NCBI RefSeq assembly: GCF_963669205.1
Contig: NZ_OY769915.1
Coordinates: forward strand, 2,144,001 to 2,208,000
Length of the DNA: 64,000 bases
DNA from: an uncultured Roseibium sp.
GTDB lineage: Bacteria > Pseudomonadota > Alphaproteobacteria > Rhizobiales > Stappiaceae
Direction: 5' to 3'
This document shows positions 33,913 to 42,218 of this stretch, piece after piece (positions within the stretch are counted from its first letter, which is position 1; each line of letters starts with the position of its first letter). The notes under the pieces are model-generated. The model saw only the letters and a list, made by a program, of their open reading frames with translations, made no database searches and was not told the origin of the DNA. Both the position numbers and the translations under genes were made by a program.

Positions 33913-34707
33913 ATGCAATCTAGGACCGGCACGAACAAGATACACCACGCCAAGGGGCTTTATCTTGAAGGAATCCGCGACGGCAGAATCCGGGAAGCGC
34001 TGAACGCGCATACCGGCGACCGGTATACCCAGCACTCGACGGGCGTCGGCGACGGACAACAGGGCTTTGCCGATTTCTTCGGTCCGTTCCTGGAGCGCAA
34101 TCCGGAGCGCCAGATAGAGGTGGTTCGCGCCATCGAGGACGGCCCATACGTTTTCCTGCATGTCTTTCAAAGTCTCAATGGCGGCGAGAGCAGGTGGGTT
34201 ACGGGCGATCTCTTCGACACGGATGAAAACGACAGGGTTATCGAGCACTGGGATGTCATCCAGTCATTCGAGACGGTTACGAAGTCAGGCCGCTCGATGA
34301 CGGATGGTGCCACGGAGATCGAGGATCTTGACAAGACCGATGCCAACAAGGCGCTGGTGCAGGAATTCTGCGAAACGTGCCTTGTCGGCGGGGCGTTCGA
34401 GCGCGCTCCCGAGTTCATTTCGGACACCTACCTGCAGCACAATCCTCATGCCGATGACGGGCTGGCAGGATTTGCGGCCTACGCGGCCGAGTTGGCCGAA
34501 GATGGTGAGGCGATGCGCTACTGGAAAGTGCACAAGCTGATCGGTCAGGGCAATTTTGCCGTCACTCTCAGCCATGTGCAGATGGGCCGGAGCCACTATT
34601 GCGTCTTTGACATCTTCCGGCTGAAGGACGGCCGGATCGTCGAGCACTGGGATGTCACCGAAAAGATCCTTCCCCCCGAGGAATGGAACAATCAGGGCAA
34701 GTTCTGA
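33913..34707 (+). CDS. Tandem SnoaL-like (NTF2-fold) protein
   Basis: 264 residues in two related halves. Each has an NTF2-fold core with the pattern 'Y-QH(S/N)' near its start (RYTQHSTGVGDG and TYLQHNPHADDG) and 'VIEHWDV' or 'IVEHWDV' at its end. A duplication within one polypeptide is therefore clear. SnoaL-like proteins act as isomerases, hydrolases or lyases on small cyclic compounds; the reaction here is unknown. It lies between the CalA-like SDR and the ALDH. Confidence 0.85.
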   Translation: MQSRTGTNKIHHAKGLYLEGIRDGRIREALNAHTGDRYTQHSTGVGDGQQGFADFFGPFLERNPERQIEVVRAIEDGPYVFLHVFQSLNGGESRWVTGDLFDTDENDRVIEHWDVIQSFETVTKSGRSMTDGATEIEDLDKTDANKALVQEFCETCLVGGAFERAPEFISDTYLQHNPHADDGLAGFAAYAAELAEDGEAMRYWKVHKLIGQGNFAVTLSHVQMGRSHYCVFDIFRLKDGRIVEHWDVTEKILPPEEWNNQGKF

Positions 34708-34717
34708 GGACACGAGC

Positions 34718-36229
34718 ATGACCAACATGGATCAAGCGATCACCACGGACATCTTTATCAACGGGGAGGGGCGTCCAGCGACTGGCAATGCGGTTTACGA
34801 CCTCTACAATCCGGCAAGGCCATCGGAACTCGTCGGCCATGCGGCCGCGGCGAGCCGGGAGGACATGAACGCAGCCGTGGAGGCGGCTCATGCGGCGTTT
34901 CCGTCCTGGGCGGCGCTCGGGTTTCAGGAGAGGGCAAGACGGCTGCGCGAGATTGCAGCGGCGCTGGTGGCGGACGAGGAAGACGTCAGGTACCGCTCCC
35001 GGCTCTTTACCCGCGAGCACGGCAAGATCGCGCGCGAGACGCTCCTGGAAATGAGCCGGTTGGGCGACCGTTTCCTGCAGGCCGCAGCTTACGGCGAGCG
35101 CATGGCCGTTGACGAGGAACTCGGGCCGGCAGAGGTCGGCCCGAGGTTCGACACGATCATCACCCGCCAGCCGCGCGGGGTCACCGCCCTGATCGTTCCC
35201 TGGAACTGGCCGCTCTCCATCCTCGGCGCGAAACTGCCGCAGGCGCTCGTTACCGGCAACACCGTTGTGGTGAAGCCTTCGGAGGACAGCGCCATGGCGC
35301 CGGTGCTCACGCTCCAGATCATCGCCCGGCTGCTTCCGCCGGGCGTGATCAACATCGTGACGGGCGATGCAAAGCAGATCGGCGACACGATGACGGGTCA
35401 TCCCCTGGTGCGCATGGTCAATTTCACCGGCTCGGTCGGCGTCGGCCGTCACGTGATGAAGGTGGCGGCGGAGAACATCACGCCCGTGACCCTGGAGCTC
35501 GGCGGCAACGATGCGGCGCTGATACTTCAGGATGCGGAGCTGAACGACGAGGCCTTCAACAAGATGTATTGGGGCGCTTTCGGTTCCTCCGGCCAGATCT
35601 GCATGGCGCTGAAGCGCATGTATGTTCATGAAAGCCGCTATGATGAGGTCGTCGACGGCTTTACCGCCGCCTGCGAACGGGCTGTCGTCGGCGACGGCCT
35701 CCTTCCCGAAACAACCATGGGCCCGGTCAACAATCCGCGGCAGCTGAAAGTCGTCCGCGATATGATCGCCGAGGCCAGGGCGCGAGGCGCGGATTTGAAG
35801 GAATGCGGCCAGGTGCCCGACGAGGATCTTTACCGGGGTGGCGGCCACTTCCAGAAACCGGCCCTTGTCTATGATGCCGATCCGTCCTTGAAGATGGTGC
35901 GCGAGGAGCAGTTCGGACCGTGCCTGCCGATTATGAAATTCCGCACCGAGGAAGAGGCCGTTGAAAAGGCAAATGACAGCGATTTCGGCCTGTGTTCCTC
36001 CGTCTGGACAACCGATGCCGAACGCGCGGTGCGCATCGCGCGCCGCCTGGAGGCGGGCTACACCTATCTGAACGGCCACGGGCCGATGGCGCAGGACGGC
36101 CGGGGTCCTTTCGGCGGTTTCAAGCAATCCGGCATCGGCCGCAACCTTGGATATGATGGCGCCCTGGCGTTTGCCGAACCGCATTCCATATCCGCGCCGG
36201 CAGGGTTCCTGCTCGGTTCGAAACAATAG
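34718..36229 (+). CDS. Aldehyde dehydrogenase family protein
   Basis: 503 residues, ATG after GAGGACACGAGC. All ALDH marks are present: PWNWPL, the NAD region KPSEDSA and FTGSVGVG, the general-base Glu in TLELGGND, and the catalytic Cys in GQICMALK. It oxidises an aldehyde to the acid with NAD(P). By position it should take the product of the CalA-like SDR. Confidence 0.93.
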   Translation: MTNMDQAITTDIFINGEGRPATGNAVYDLYNPARPSELVGHAAAASREDMNAAVEAAHAAFPSWAALGFQERARRLREIAAALVADEEDVRYRSRLFTREHGKIARETLLEMSRLGDRFLQAAAYGERMAVDEELGPAEVGPRFDTIITRQPRGVTALIVPWNWPLSILGAKLPQALVTGNTVVVKPSEDSAMAPVLTLQIIARLLPPGVINIVTGDAKQIGDTMTGHPLVRMVNFTGSVGVGRHVMKVAAENITPVTLELGGNDAALILQDAELNDEAFNKMYWGAFGSSGQICMALKRMYVHESRYDEVVDGFTAACERAVVGDGLLPETTMGPVNNPRQLKVVRDMIAEARARGADLKECGQVPDEDLYRGGGHFQKPALVYDADPSLKMVREEQFGPCLPIMKFRTEEEAVEKANDSDFGLCSSVWTTDAERAVRIARRLEAGYTYLNGHGPMAQDGRGPFGGFKQSGIGRNLGYDGALAFAEPHSISAPAGFLLGSKQ

Positions 36230-36282
36230 ATCCGGCGACCTTTTACCGGTCGCGACAATCAGAATTCCGGGAGACGAAAGCA

Positions 36283-37464
36283 ATGGCGAAGCTGGGCGAA
36301 AACATCATCGGGGAAAGCAGCCTTGCGCCGTTTTTCAAGGTGTCGAATGCAGATGAGGTCGGCATAAGCGCACCTGAGAACCGCAAGGGTGACGCTCTAC
36401 GGACCTGGGTCCGGTCCCTGTCCGGCTTTCAGAAGGAAGCTCTGGTCAGGTCGGCGAGGACCGGAGACACCTGGCGGCTGGTGTCCGACGAGGGGCCTTA
36501 CCTCAACGGACATGACGCGGCGCCCTGTCCGCTCGCCTTCCTGACGGCCGGCATGATCGCCAGCTACATGAACGAGATCGTCGCCCTGGCCGAACTGCAG
36601 GGCGTCCGGATCCGCAAGCTGAGGCTGATCCAGGACAATTATTACACGATGAAAGGCTCAATGCCGAAGCGCACCATGGTGGGAGGCGCCGAGCCGGTGG
36701 AACTGACTGTCGAGATCGATTGCGATCTGGACGACGGCGCGCTCAATTCGTTCCTGATGAATGCCGTCCACGCATCGCCGTTGAACGGCCTGATGCGCGG
36801 CAGGCTGGAAAGCCTCTTCAAGCTCGGCAAGAACGGAACCGAACTGCCGACCGCAAAGGTTGCCGAACTGGAGGGAGATCTCTTCCCCGATCCGGGAAAC
36901 CACTTCGCAAAAGCGCGTGACCAGGCGTCTGATCTGACGCTCGTCGAGCCGGTCGGGATGACGCCGAAAAAGGAGGTCGCGCTTGGAACGGCAGCCGCCG
37001 CCTCCAGCCTTGCCGACGAACAGGACCGTCGGCTGAACCCGGGCGCGATCGCTGAGCTCAGGCCGGATGGCATCAAGAACATCCAGCAAATGCTCTATTC
37101 GCCTCACGGCACAAGTTTCCGCTTTCTGAGTTCCGAAGACGGCCGGGCACCGGATGCCGGCACATTGATCAGCGCGGGTATCGGATTCTGTTTCATGACC
37201 CAGTTCGGGCGGTTCGTCTCCATGCTCAAGCTGAACCTGCCGGACTATCGCATCGTGCAGGACACCCACTTTTCACTAGGTGGGGCCTCGGGCGGAACCG
37301 GCAAGGCCGGCGCGGCCGATCCAATCGAGACCCACGTCTATCTCGAGACGTCCGAGAGCGATGAAACGGCCCAGGAGATGCTCGACATTTCCGAACAGAC
37401 CTGTTTCCTCCACGCCTTCTGCCGTACTGACCTGAAGACCAGGCTGAAGGTCGTGCGGATTTGA
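36283..37464 (+). CDS. Tandem OsmC-domain protein
   Basis: 393 residues in two OsmC-like halves. The first has Cys in APCPLAFL but, at the place of the second conserved Cys, reads HASPLNG. The second half has both: GFCFMTQFG and EQTCFLHAFC. OsmC proteins reduce organic hydroperoxides with a Cys pair; here only the C-terminal half keeps the pair. Found within a catabolic operon, it may process a reactive intermediate rather than serve general stress defence. Confidence 0.8.
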   Translation: MAKLGENIIGESSLAPFFKVSNADEVGISAPENRKGDALRTWVRSLSGFQKEALVRSARTGDTWRLVSDEGPYLNGHDAAPCPLAFLTAGMIASYMNEIVALAELQGVRIRKLRLIQDNYYTMKGSMPKRTMVGGAEPVELTVEIDCDLDDGALNSFLMNAVHASPLNGLMRGRLESLFKLGKNGTELPTAKVAELEGDLFPDPGNHFAKARDQASDLTLVEPVGMTPKKEVALGTAAAASSLADEQDRRLNPGAIAELRPDGIKNIQQMLYSPHGTSFRFLSSEDGRAPDAGTLISAGIGFCFMTQFGRFVSMLKLNLPDYRIVQDTHFSLGGASGGTGKAGAADPIETHVYLETSESDETAQEMLDISEQTCFLHAFCRTDLKTRLKVVRI

Positions 37465-37519
37465 CGGGAAGAGCCCTTGTGCGGAAGATCCGCAACGAAA
37501 CAGGTTTGGGAGGATTGAC

Positions 37520-38284
37520 ATGCGCGTGGCGTTGACAGGCGGTTCATCGGGGATCGGGGCTGAAGTCGCCCGGAAACTGACGGAACTCGGGCATGAGGTC
37601 ACGGCGTTCGATATCTCCGAGCCGCAGGTTCCCGTCTCGCGCTGGATCGAAACGGATCTGAGCGATCCGGCCTCGATCCGTTCTGCCATCGAGGCAGCAA
37701 CCGGTCCTTTCGACGCGCTCCTCAACAATGCGGGCCTGCCGCCGCGCGACGGGCTGGAAGCGCTCATTCTCAAGGTGAACTGGTTCGGGTTGCGCAGCTT
37801 CATGGCCGGCATGCTGGACAAGCTTGAACCCGGCAGCGCCATCGTCAACACGGCATCGCGCGCCGGCGCGATGTGGCGGGAAAACCTTGACGAGGTCAGG
37901 GCCCTGATGGCGCTGGAACCGGACGGGCTTGCCGACTTCATTCAGCAGCGCGGCATTGATGCAACGAGGGCCTACAATCTCTCAAAGGAAGCGGTGATCG
38001 TCATGACGATGGCGGACACGGAAAGCATGATTGCCCGGGACTTGCGGATGAATTCCGTCAGCCCCGCAGCCGTCAGTACGGGAATCCTGAAGGATTTCGC
38101 AGCTGCCTTCGGCGACCGGATGGCGAGAAACGTGGCGCGCGCAGGCCGTCCGGGCCTGCCGGAAGAAGTCGCCGACGTTATCATCTTCCTCGCTTCTCCC
38201 GAAAGCGCCTGGATCAAGGGCCAGGACATCACGATTGACGGTGGCATGAGCGCCATGTCGGTAAGCGACAAGCTGGAGCTTTGA
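37520..38284 (+). CDS. SDR oxidoreductase, second CalA-like copy
   Basis: 254 residues. NAD site TGGSSGIG, Ser in NTASRAGAM, and YNLSK. It shares the long Ser-Tyr insertion and the 'SKEAVIVMT' segment with the SDR at 33119, so the two are paralogues within one operon, perhaps acting on two alcohol groups or stereoisomers. Last gene of the LysR-facing operon; convergent with the IclR gene. Confidence 0.87.
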   Translation: MRVALTGGSSGIGAEVARKLTELGHEVTAFDISEPQVPVSRWIETDLSDPASIRSAIEAATGPFDALLNNAGLPPRDGLEALILKVNWFGLRSFMAGMLDKLEPGSAIVNTASRAGAMWRENLDEVRALMALEPDGLADFIQQRGIDATRAYNLSKEAVIVMTMADTESMIARDLRMNSVSPAAVSTGILKDFAAAFGDRMARNVARAGRPGLPEEVADVIIFLASPESAWIKGQDITIDGGMSAMSVSDKLEL

Positions 38285-38334
38285 GCGAGCCGCGTATCAA
38301 GTGCGCGCGCAGCAACGTTGAATGCCCTTGGCAG

Positions 38335-39171
38335 TTACAACGACAGAATATCAGGCGCCCGAATGCGTTCCCGGTCAAGCACGTCCGCCACGCGTTTGGA
38401 CGCCTTTTGAAGATCGTCAAGGCAGCCGAAGGCCAGAACTTCGTCGATGCGCATGTCATCGACCATCCACAGGATACTGATGGACCCATGCACGCCCGAC
38501 TTCGAGATGATCGGCACCGCCATGGCGCCGAGTTCGGGGCCGGGATCGAACGGGGCCTGCCAGTAGGCGGCTTCCCTGAGGCCGAAGCCGCGTGCGCGCG
38601 TCTCGGCGATTTCGGTTGCAAGGAAACCGCTCTCGATCAGGCGCAGTTCTTCCTTGCTGGCAATCTTGCGGAGGCTTTCAAGATGTTTCTGTGCAACGGG
38701 TTCCGGCGAGAAGGCAAGAATGGCGCGTCCGTGCGCGGAGAGCACCATGGACGGCCGGATGCCGAGGGCCGTGCGGGTCGGCGCCATGGGGCCGCGCAGA
38801 CGCGTGCTTTCGATGATCTCGATACGTCCCGGACCGGTCACTGCATTGAGGTCGGAGGGCAATCCGGTCTGCCGTCCCTTGAGGTCGAGGAGAATGGGCG
38901 CGGCCAGTTCCGCAAGCGGATGGGCGCGGGCTTTTTCCCCCAGCACCTTGCCGATCGAATGGGAGAGTTCGTACTGGCCCTCGACAATGTTGCGGCGGAC
39001 CCAGCCCCTGTGTTGCAGGCTGGCCAGAAGCCGCAACAGCGTCGCGTTGGAATAGCCTGTCGCGCGGCGCAGGTCGGCGAGGGACGAGCGAGTGCGACGC
39101 GACAGAAATTCGATGATCTCGAGCCCGCGCTCAAGGGATCTGACCCGTTCGTTTTGAGGGTTTTCCGTCAT
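38335..39171 (-). CDS. IclR-family transcriptional regulator
   Basis: 278 residues: an N-terminal winged helix (RSLERGLEIIEFLSRRTRSS, LADLRRATGYSNATLLRLLA) and a C-terminal GAF-like effector domain ending RVADVLDRERIRAPDIL. It faces the sulfatase gene with about 100 bases between starts and probably controls that operon. A palindrome at 39182 is a candidate operator. Confidence 0.9.
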   Translation of the reverse strand: MTENPQNERVRSLERGLEIIEFLSRRTRSSLADLRRATGYSNATLLRLLASLQHRGWVRRNIVEGQYELSHSIGKVLGEKARAHPLAELAAPILLDLKGRQTGLPSDLNAVTGPGRIEIIESTRLRGPMAPTRTALGIRPSMVLSAHGRAILAFSPEPVAQKHLESLRKIASKEELRLIESGFLATEIAETRARGFGLREAAYWQAPFDPGPELGAMAVPIISKSGVHGSISILWMVDDMRIDEVLAFGCLDDLQKASKRVADVLDRERIRAPDILSL

Positions 39172-39181
39172 CGTTCAATCG

Positions 39182-39196
39182 GTCCGCCTAGCGGAC
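39182..39196. promoter_or_regulatory. Candidate IclR operator
   Basis: GTCCGC and GCGGAC, perfect six-base arms with a CTA spacer, lie 11 bases before the iclR start and about 77 before the sulfatase start. Length and shape fit IclR-family operators. Confidence 0.5.
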
Positions 39197-39272
39197 TGAA
39201 GATTAGACAGGCCGGAAAAGAAGGGCAATACTTCTTTCACAAACGGGCCTTGCCCGAGGGAGGAAGCCGGCT

Positions 39273-40949
39273 TTGAAGGCCGGCAAAAAGTGGAGAAATC
39301 CGCGCTTGAATATTCTGTTCATCATGTATGATCAGCTGCGATTTGACTATCTCGGCTGTGCGGGACATCCGCATCTGGAAACACCGCATTTCGACCGCGT
39401 CGCAGCTAAGGGTGTCCGCTTTACCAATGCCTATGTCCAGTCGCCGATCTGCGGGGCGAGCCGGATGAGTTTTTACACGGGGCGGTATGTTTCCTCGCAC
39501 GGTGCGGCCTGGAACGGCTTTCCCTTGCGTGTCGGCGAGTTGACCCTCGGCGACCACATGCGCGCGGCGGGCGTGGATTGCTGGCTGATCGGCAAGACCC
39601 ACATGAAGGCCGACAAGGACGGCATGGAGCGGCTCGGGCTGTCGCCGGACAGTATGATCGGCGCCCGCCAGGCCGAATGCGGCTTCGATGTCTGGATACG
39701 TGATGACGGCCTTTGGGGCTATGGCCCCGACGGCTTCTACGACGAGAAACGGTCGCCTTATAACGAGTACCTGAAATCCAAGGGCTATGCCGGCGAGAAC
39801 CCCTGGGCGGATTTCGCCAATGCCGGAATAGACGAAGACGGCGGGGTTGCCTCGGGCTGGATGTTTGCCAATGCCGACAAGCCCGCGAATATTTCCGAGA
39901 AGGACAGCGAGACGCCCTGGCTGACCGCGCGCACCATCGATTTCATCGAGGAGCAGACGTCCCCCTGGTGCGCCCATGTCAGCTACATCAAACCGCACTG
40001 GCCCTATATTGTGCCGGCGCCCTACCACGACATGTTCGGTCTGAACCACGTGCCGGCGGCATGCCGTCACGAGGTGGAGCGTGAGGACGCCCATCCGGTT
40101 TTTGCCGCCTATATGGAAAACAAGATTGCGGCAGCCTTCCAACAGGACGAGGTCCGCGAGAAGGTTATTCCCGCCTATATGGGCCTGATCAAGCAATGCG
40201 ACGATCAGCTTGGCGTCCTGCTCGATTATCTGGAAAGAACGGGGCGGATGAAGGACACGATGATTGTCCTGACCTCCGATCACGGCGACTATCTCGGCGA
40301 TCACTGGCTCGGTGAAAAGGACCTCTTCCATGACCCGTCCGTCAAGATCCCGATGATCGTCTATGACCCGCGGCCCGAGGCGGACGCAAGCCGCGGCACG
40401 ACCTGCGATGCCCTCGTCGAATCCATCGATCTGGTGCCGACATTCGTCGAGGCCGCCGGCGGCAAGGTTGCCGATCATATCCTGGAGGGCCGGTCGCTCC
40501 TGCCCTGGCTGCGGGGCGAGACACCGGACTGGCGCGGGTATGCAATTTCCGAATTCGACTATTCGCCGACCCAGCAGGCCGTGAAACTGGGGCTCGACCC
40601 CAAGGATTGCCGCCTGTTCATGGTGTTCGACGGCCGCTACAAGCTGATGCATGCCGAGGGCGGTTTCCGCCCGATGCTCTTTGACCTTCAGGAAGACCCC
40701 GAGGAATTCCACGATCTGGCGAAGGGTACGTCGCACAAGAGCGAAATCGACAGGCTCTACACCGCGCTCGCCGAATGGGGCAGGCGCTGTGCGCAGCGGG
40801 TCACGCGTTCGGACGACGACATCAGGGGCATGCGCGGACGCTCGCTCCGCAGGGGTATTCTGCCGTTCCTGTTCGACGGCTCGGAAGTGCCGGAAGAGCT
40901 GACCGAGAAATATCGCGGCCCGGCGCTGCAAAGGCATACGGGAGACTGA
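39273..40949 (+). CDS. Sulfatase-superfamily hydrolase (phosphonate monoester hydrolase-like)
   Basis: 558 residues (TTG at 39273 after GGGAGG; a TTG at 39306 is an alternative). The formylglycine site is CGASR in SPICGASRMSFYTGRY; metal ligands are in IMYDQLRFD and LTSDHGDYLGDH. The sequence around GKTHMKADKDGMERLG and ECGFDVW is that of phosphonate monoester hydrolases/arylsulfatases, which cleave sulfate, phosphonate and phosphodiester bonds. No signal peptide, so it acts in the cytoplasm after uptake. First gene of the IclR-facing operon. Confidence 0.87.
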   Translation: MKAGKKWRNPRLNILFIMYDQLRFDYLGCAGHPHLETPHFDRVAAKGVRFTNAYVQSPICGASRMSFYTGRYVSSHGAAWNGFPLRVGELTLGDHMRAAGVDCWLIGKTHMKADKDGMERLGLSPDSMIGARQAECGFDVWIRDDGLWGYGPDGFYDEKRSPYNEYLKSKGYAGENPWADFANAGIDEDGGVASGWMFANADKPANISEKDSETPWLTARTIDFIEEQTSPWCAHVSYIKPHWPYIVPAPYHDMFGLNHVPAACRHEVEREDAHPVFAAYMENKIAAAFQQDEVREKVIPAYMGLIKQCDDQLGVLLDYLERTGRMKDTMIVLTSDHGDYLGDHWLGEKDLFHDPSVKIPMIVYDPRPEADASRGTTCDALVESIDLVPTFVEAAGGKVADHILEGRSLLPWLRGETPDWRGYAISEFDYSPTQQAVKLGLDPKDCRLFMVFDGRYKLMHAEGGFRPMLFDLQEDPEEFHDLAKGTSHKSEIDRLYTALAEWGRRCAQRVTRSDDDIRGMRGRSLRRGILPFLFDGSEVPEELTEKYRGPALQRHTGD

Positions 40950-42218
40950 ATGATGCCCAACGCCGCTCTCCTCCACCATAACGAGACCCAGTTCCGCAAG
41001 TCGATTGTGGAACTGGCACCCGGACTGTGGACGGCTGTCGGTTTCGCGGCATCGACACAGCACGTGATCGAGGGCGAGAGCTCGCTGACCGTCGTCGACA
41101 CGTCGGAAAGCACCGGCGCTGCTGCAAACGTGCTCGCGGAAATCCGCAAGCTGACGGGAAAACCGGTCGAACGGATCATCTACACCCACAGCCACAGGGA
41201 TCACATTTCCGGCGCCGCCGTTTTTGCTGAAGGGCGCGACATCCCGGTGATCGCTAATGCAAGGTTCAAGTCGGATCTTGTCGGCCGGGATGCGGATGAG
41301 ATTGCGCCCCATCAGGCACTGAACCGCAGGACTGCGGCACAGTTCGGTATCGGTCTTTCCCCGGAAGAACGCGTGTCGCTCGGCTGCGGTCCCGGCGACC
41401 GTCCGATGGACGGCCTTGGCGCCGGGTTCCTTCCGCCAACCCTGTTCGTCAGCGAGGACCGGGACATCGATCTTGACGGTGTCAGGGCGCGGCTGATCAT
41501 GGCCCCCGGCGAAACCGAGGATCACATGGCCGTATGGCTGGAGGATGCCGGCGTTCTCATCCCCGGCGACAACTGGTACCACGCCTTTCCGAACCTTTAC
41601 GCCATTCGCGGCACGCCCTATCGCGACTTCGCCGCCTGGGCAGACAGCCTGGCACTGCTGGAAGGTCTCGGCGCCGCTGTGCTGGCACCCGGCCATACCA
41701 TGCCGGTCTTCGGCCGGGACAAGGTCAGCGAAGTCCTGACGACGACACGGCAGGCCATCCGTCACGTGATGCGGCACACCGCAGACGGCATGAATGCGGG
41801 CCTTTCCCTGGACGACATCGCAGCCACCTTGCAACTGCCGGACGACATCGCCGACAAGCCCTGGCTCGGCGAGTACTACGGAAAGGCCGGCTGGTCCGCG
41901 CGGGCTTTTGCCACCGGCACACTCGGCTGGTACGACGGCAACCCGACCCATCTCGGAACCCTGTCTTCCGCCCAAAGGGCCGCGCATATGGCGGAACTCG
42001 CCGGCGGGCCGGAGGCCCTGATGGCGGCGGCGCGAACCACCGACGATCTGCAGTGGCGGCTTGAGCTTTGCGATCACCTGATCGCCCTTGGCGAACCGGC
42101 TGAAGCGCTGAAGGCCGAGACCCTGGAAAATCTCGCCGAGGATGAGATCAACGCGACGGCCCGCAATACCTATCTCTGGCATGCCCGGCGCTTGAGGAAC
42201 GGGGAGGCGGCCAGATGA
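40950..42218 (+). CDS. MBL-fold alkylsulfatase-like hydrolase
   Basis: 422 residues, starting at the base after the sulfatase stop. The metal motif is YTHSHRDH; further ligands are in APGETEDHM and PGDNW. The C-terminal half (about 270-340) resembles the alkylsulfatase dimerisation domain of SdsA1/BDS1-type enzymes. It is shorter than those (about 650) and lacks a signal peptide and an obvious sterol-carrier-like C-terminal domain. Probably cleaves a sulfate ester, perhaps of a different chain type from the upstream enzyme. Confidence 0.8.
   Translation: MMPNAALLHHNETQFRKSIVELAPGLWTAVGFAASTQHVIEGESSLTVVDTSESTGAAANVLAEIRKLTGKPVERIIYTHSHRDHISGAAVFAEGRDIPVIANARFKSDLVGRDADEIAPHQALNRRTAAQFGIGLSPEERVSLGCGPGDRPMDGLGAGFLPPTLFVSEDRDIDLDGVRARLIMAPGETEDHMAVWLEDAGVLIPGDNWYHAFPNLYAIRGTPYRDFAAWADSLALLEGLGAAVLAPGHTMPVFGRDKVSEVLTTTRQAIRHVMRHTADGMNAGLSLDDIAATLQLPDDIADKPWLGEYYGKAGWSARAFATGTLGWYDGNPTHLGTLSSAQRAAHMAELAGGPEALMAAARTTDDLQWRLELCDHLIALGEPAEALKAETLENLAEDEINATARNTYLWHARRLRNGEAAR

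Noticed and set aside
34655..36283. A 542-codon minus-strand open frame
   Set aside because: Antisense to a complete aldehyde dehydrogenase.
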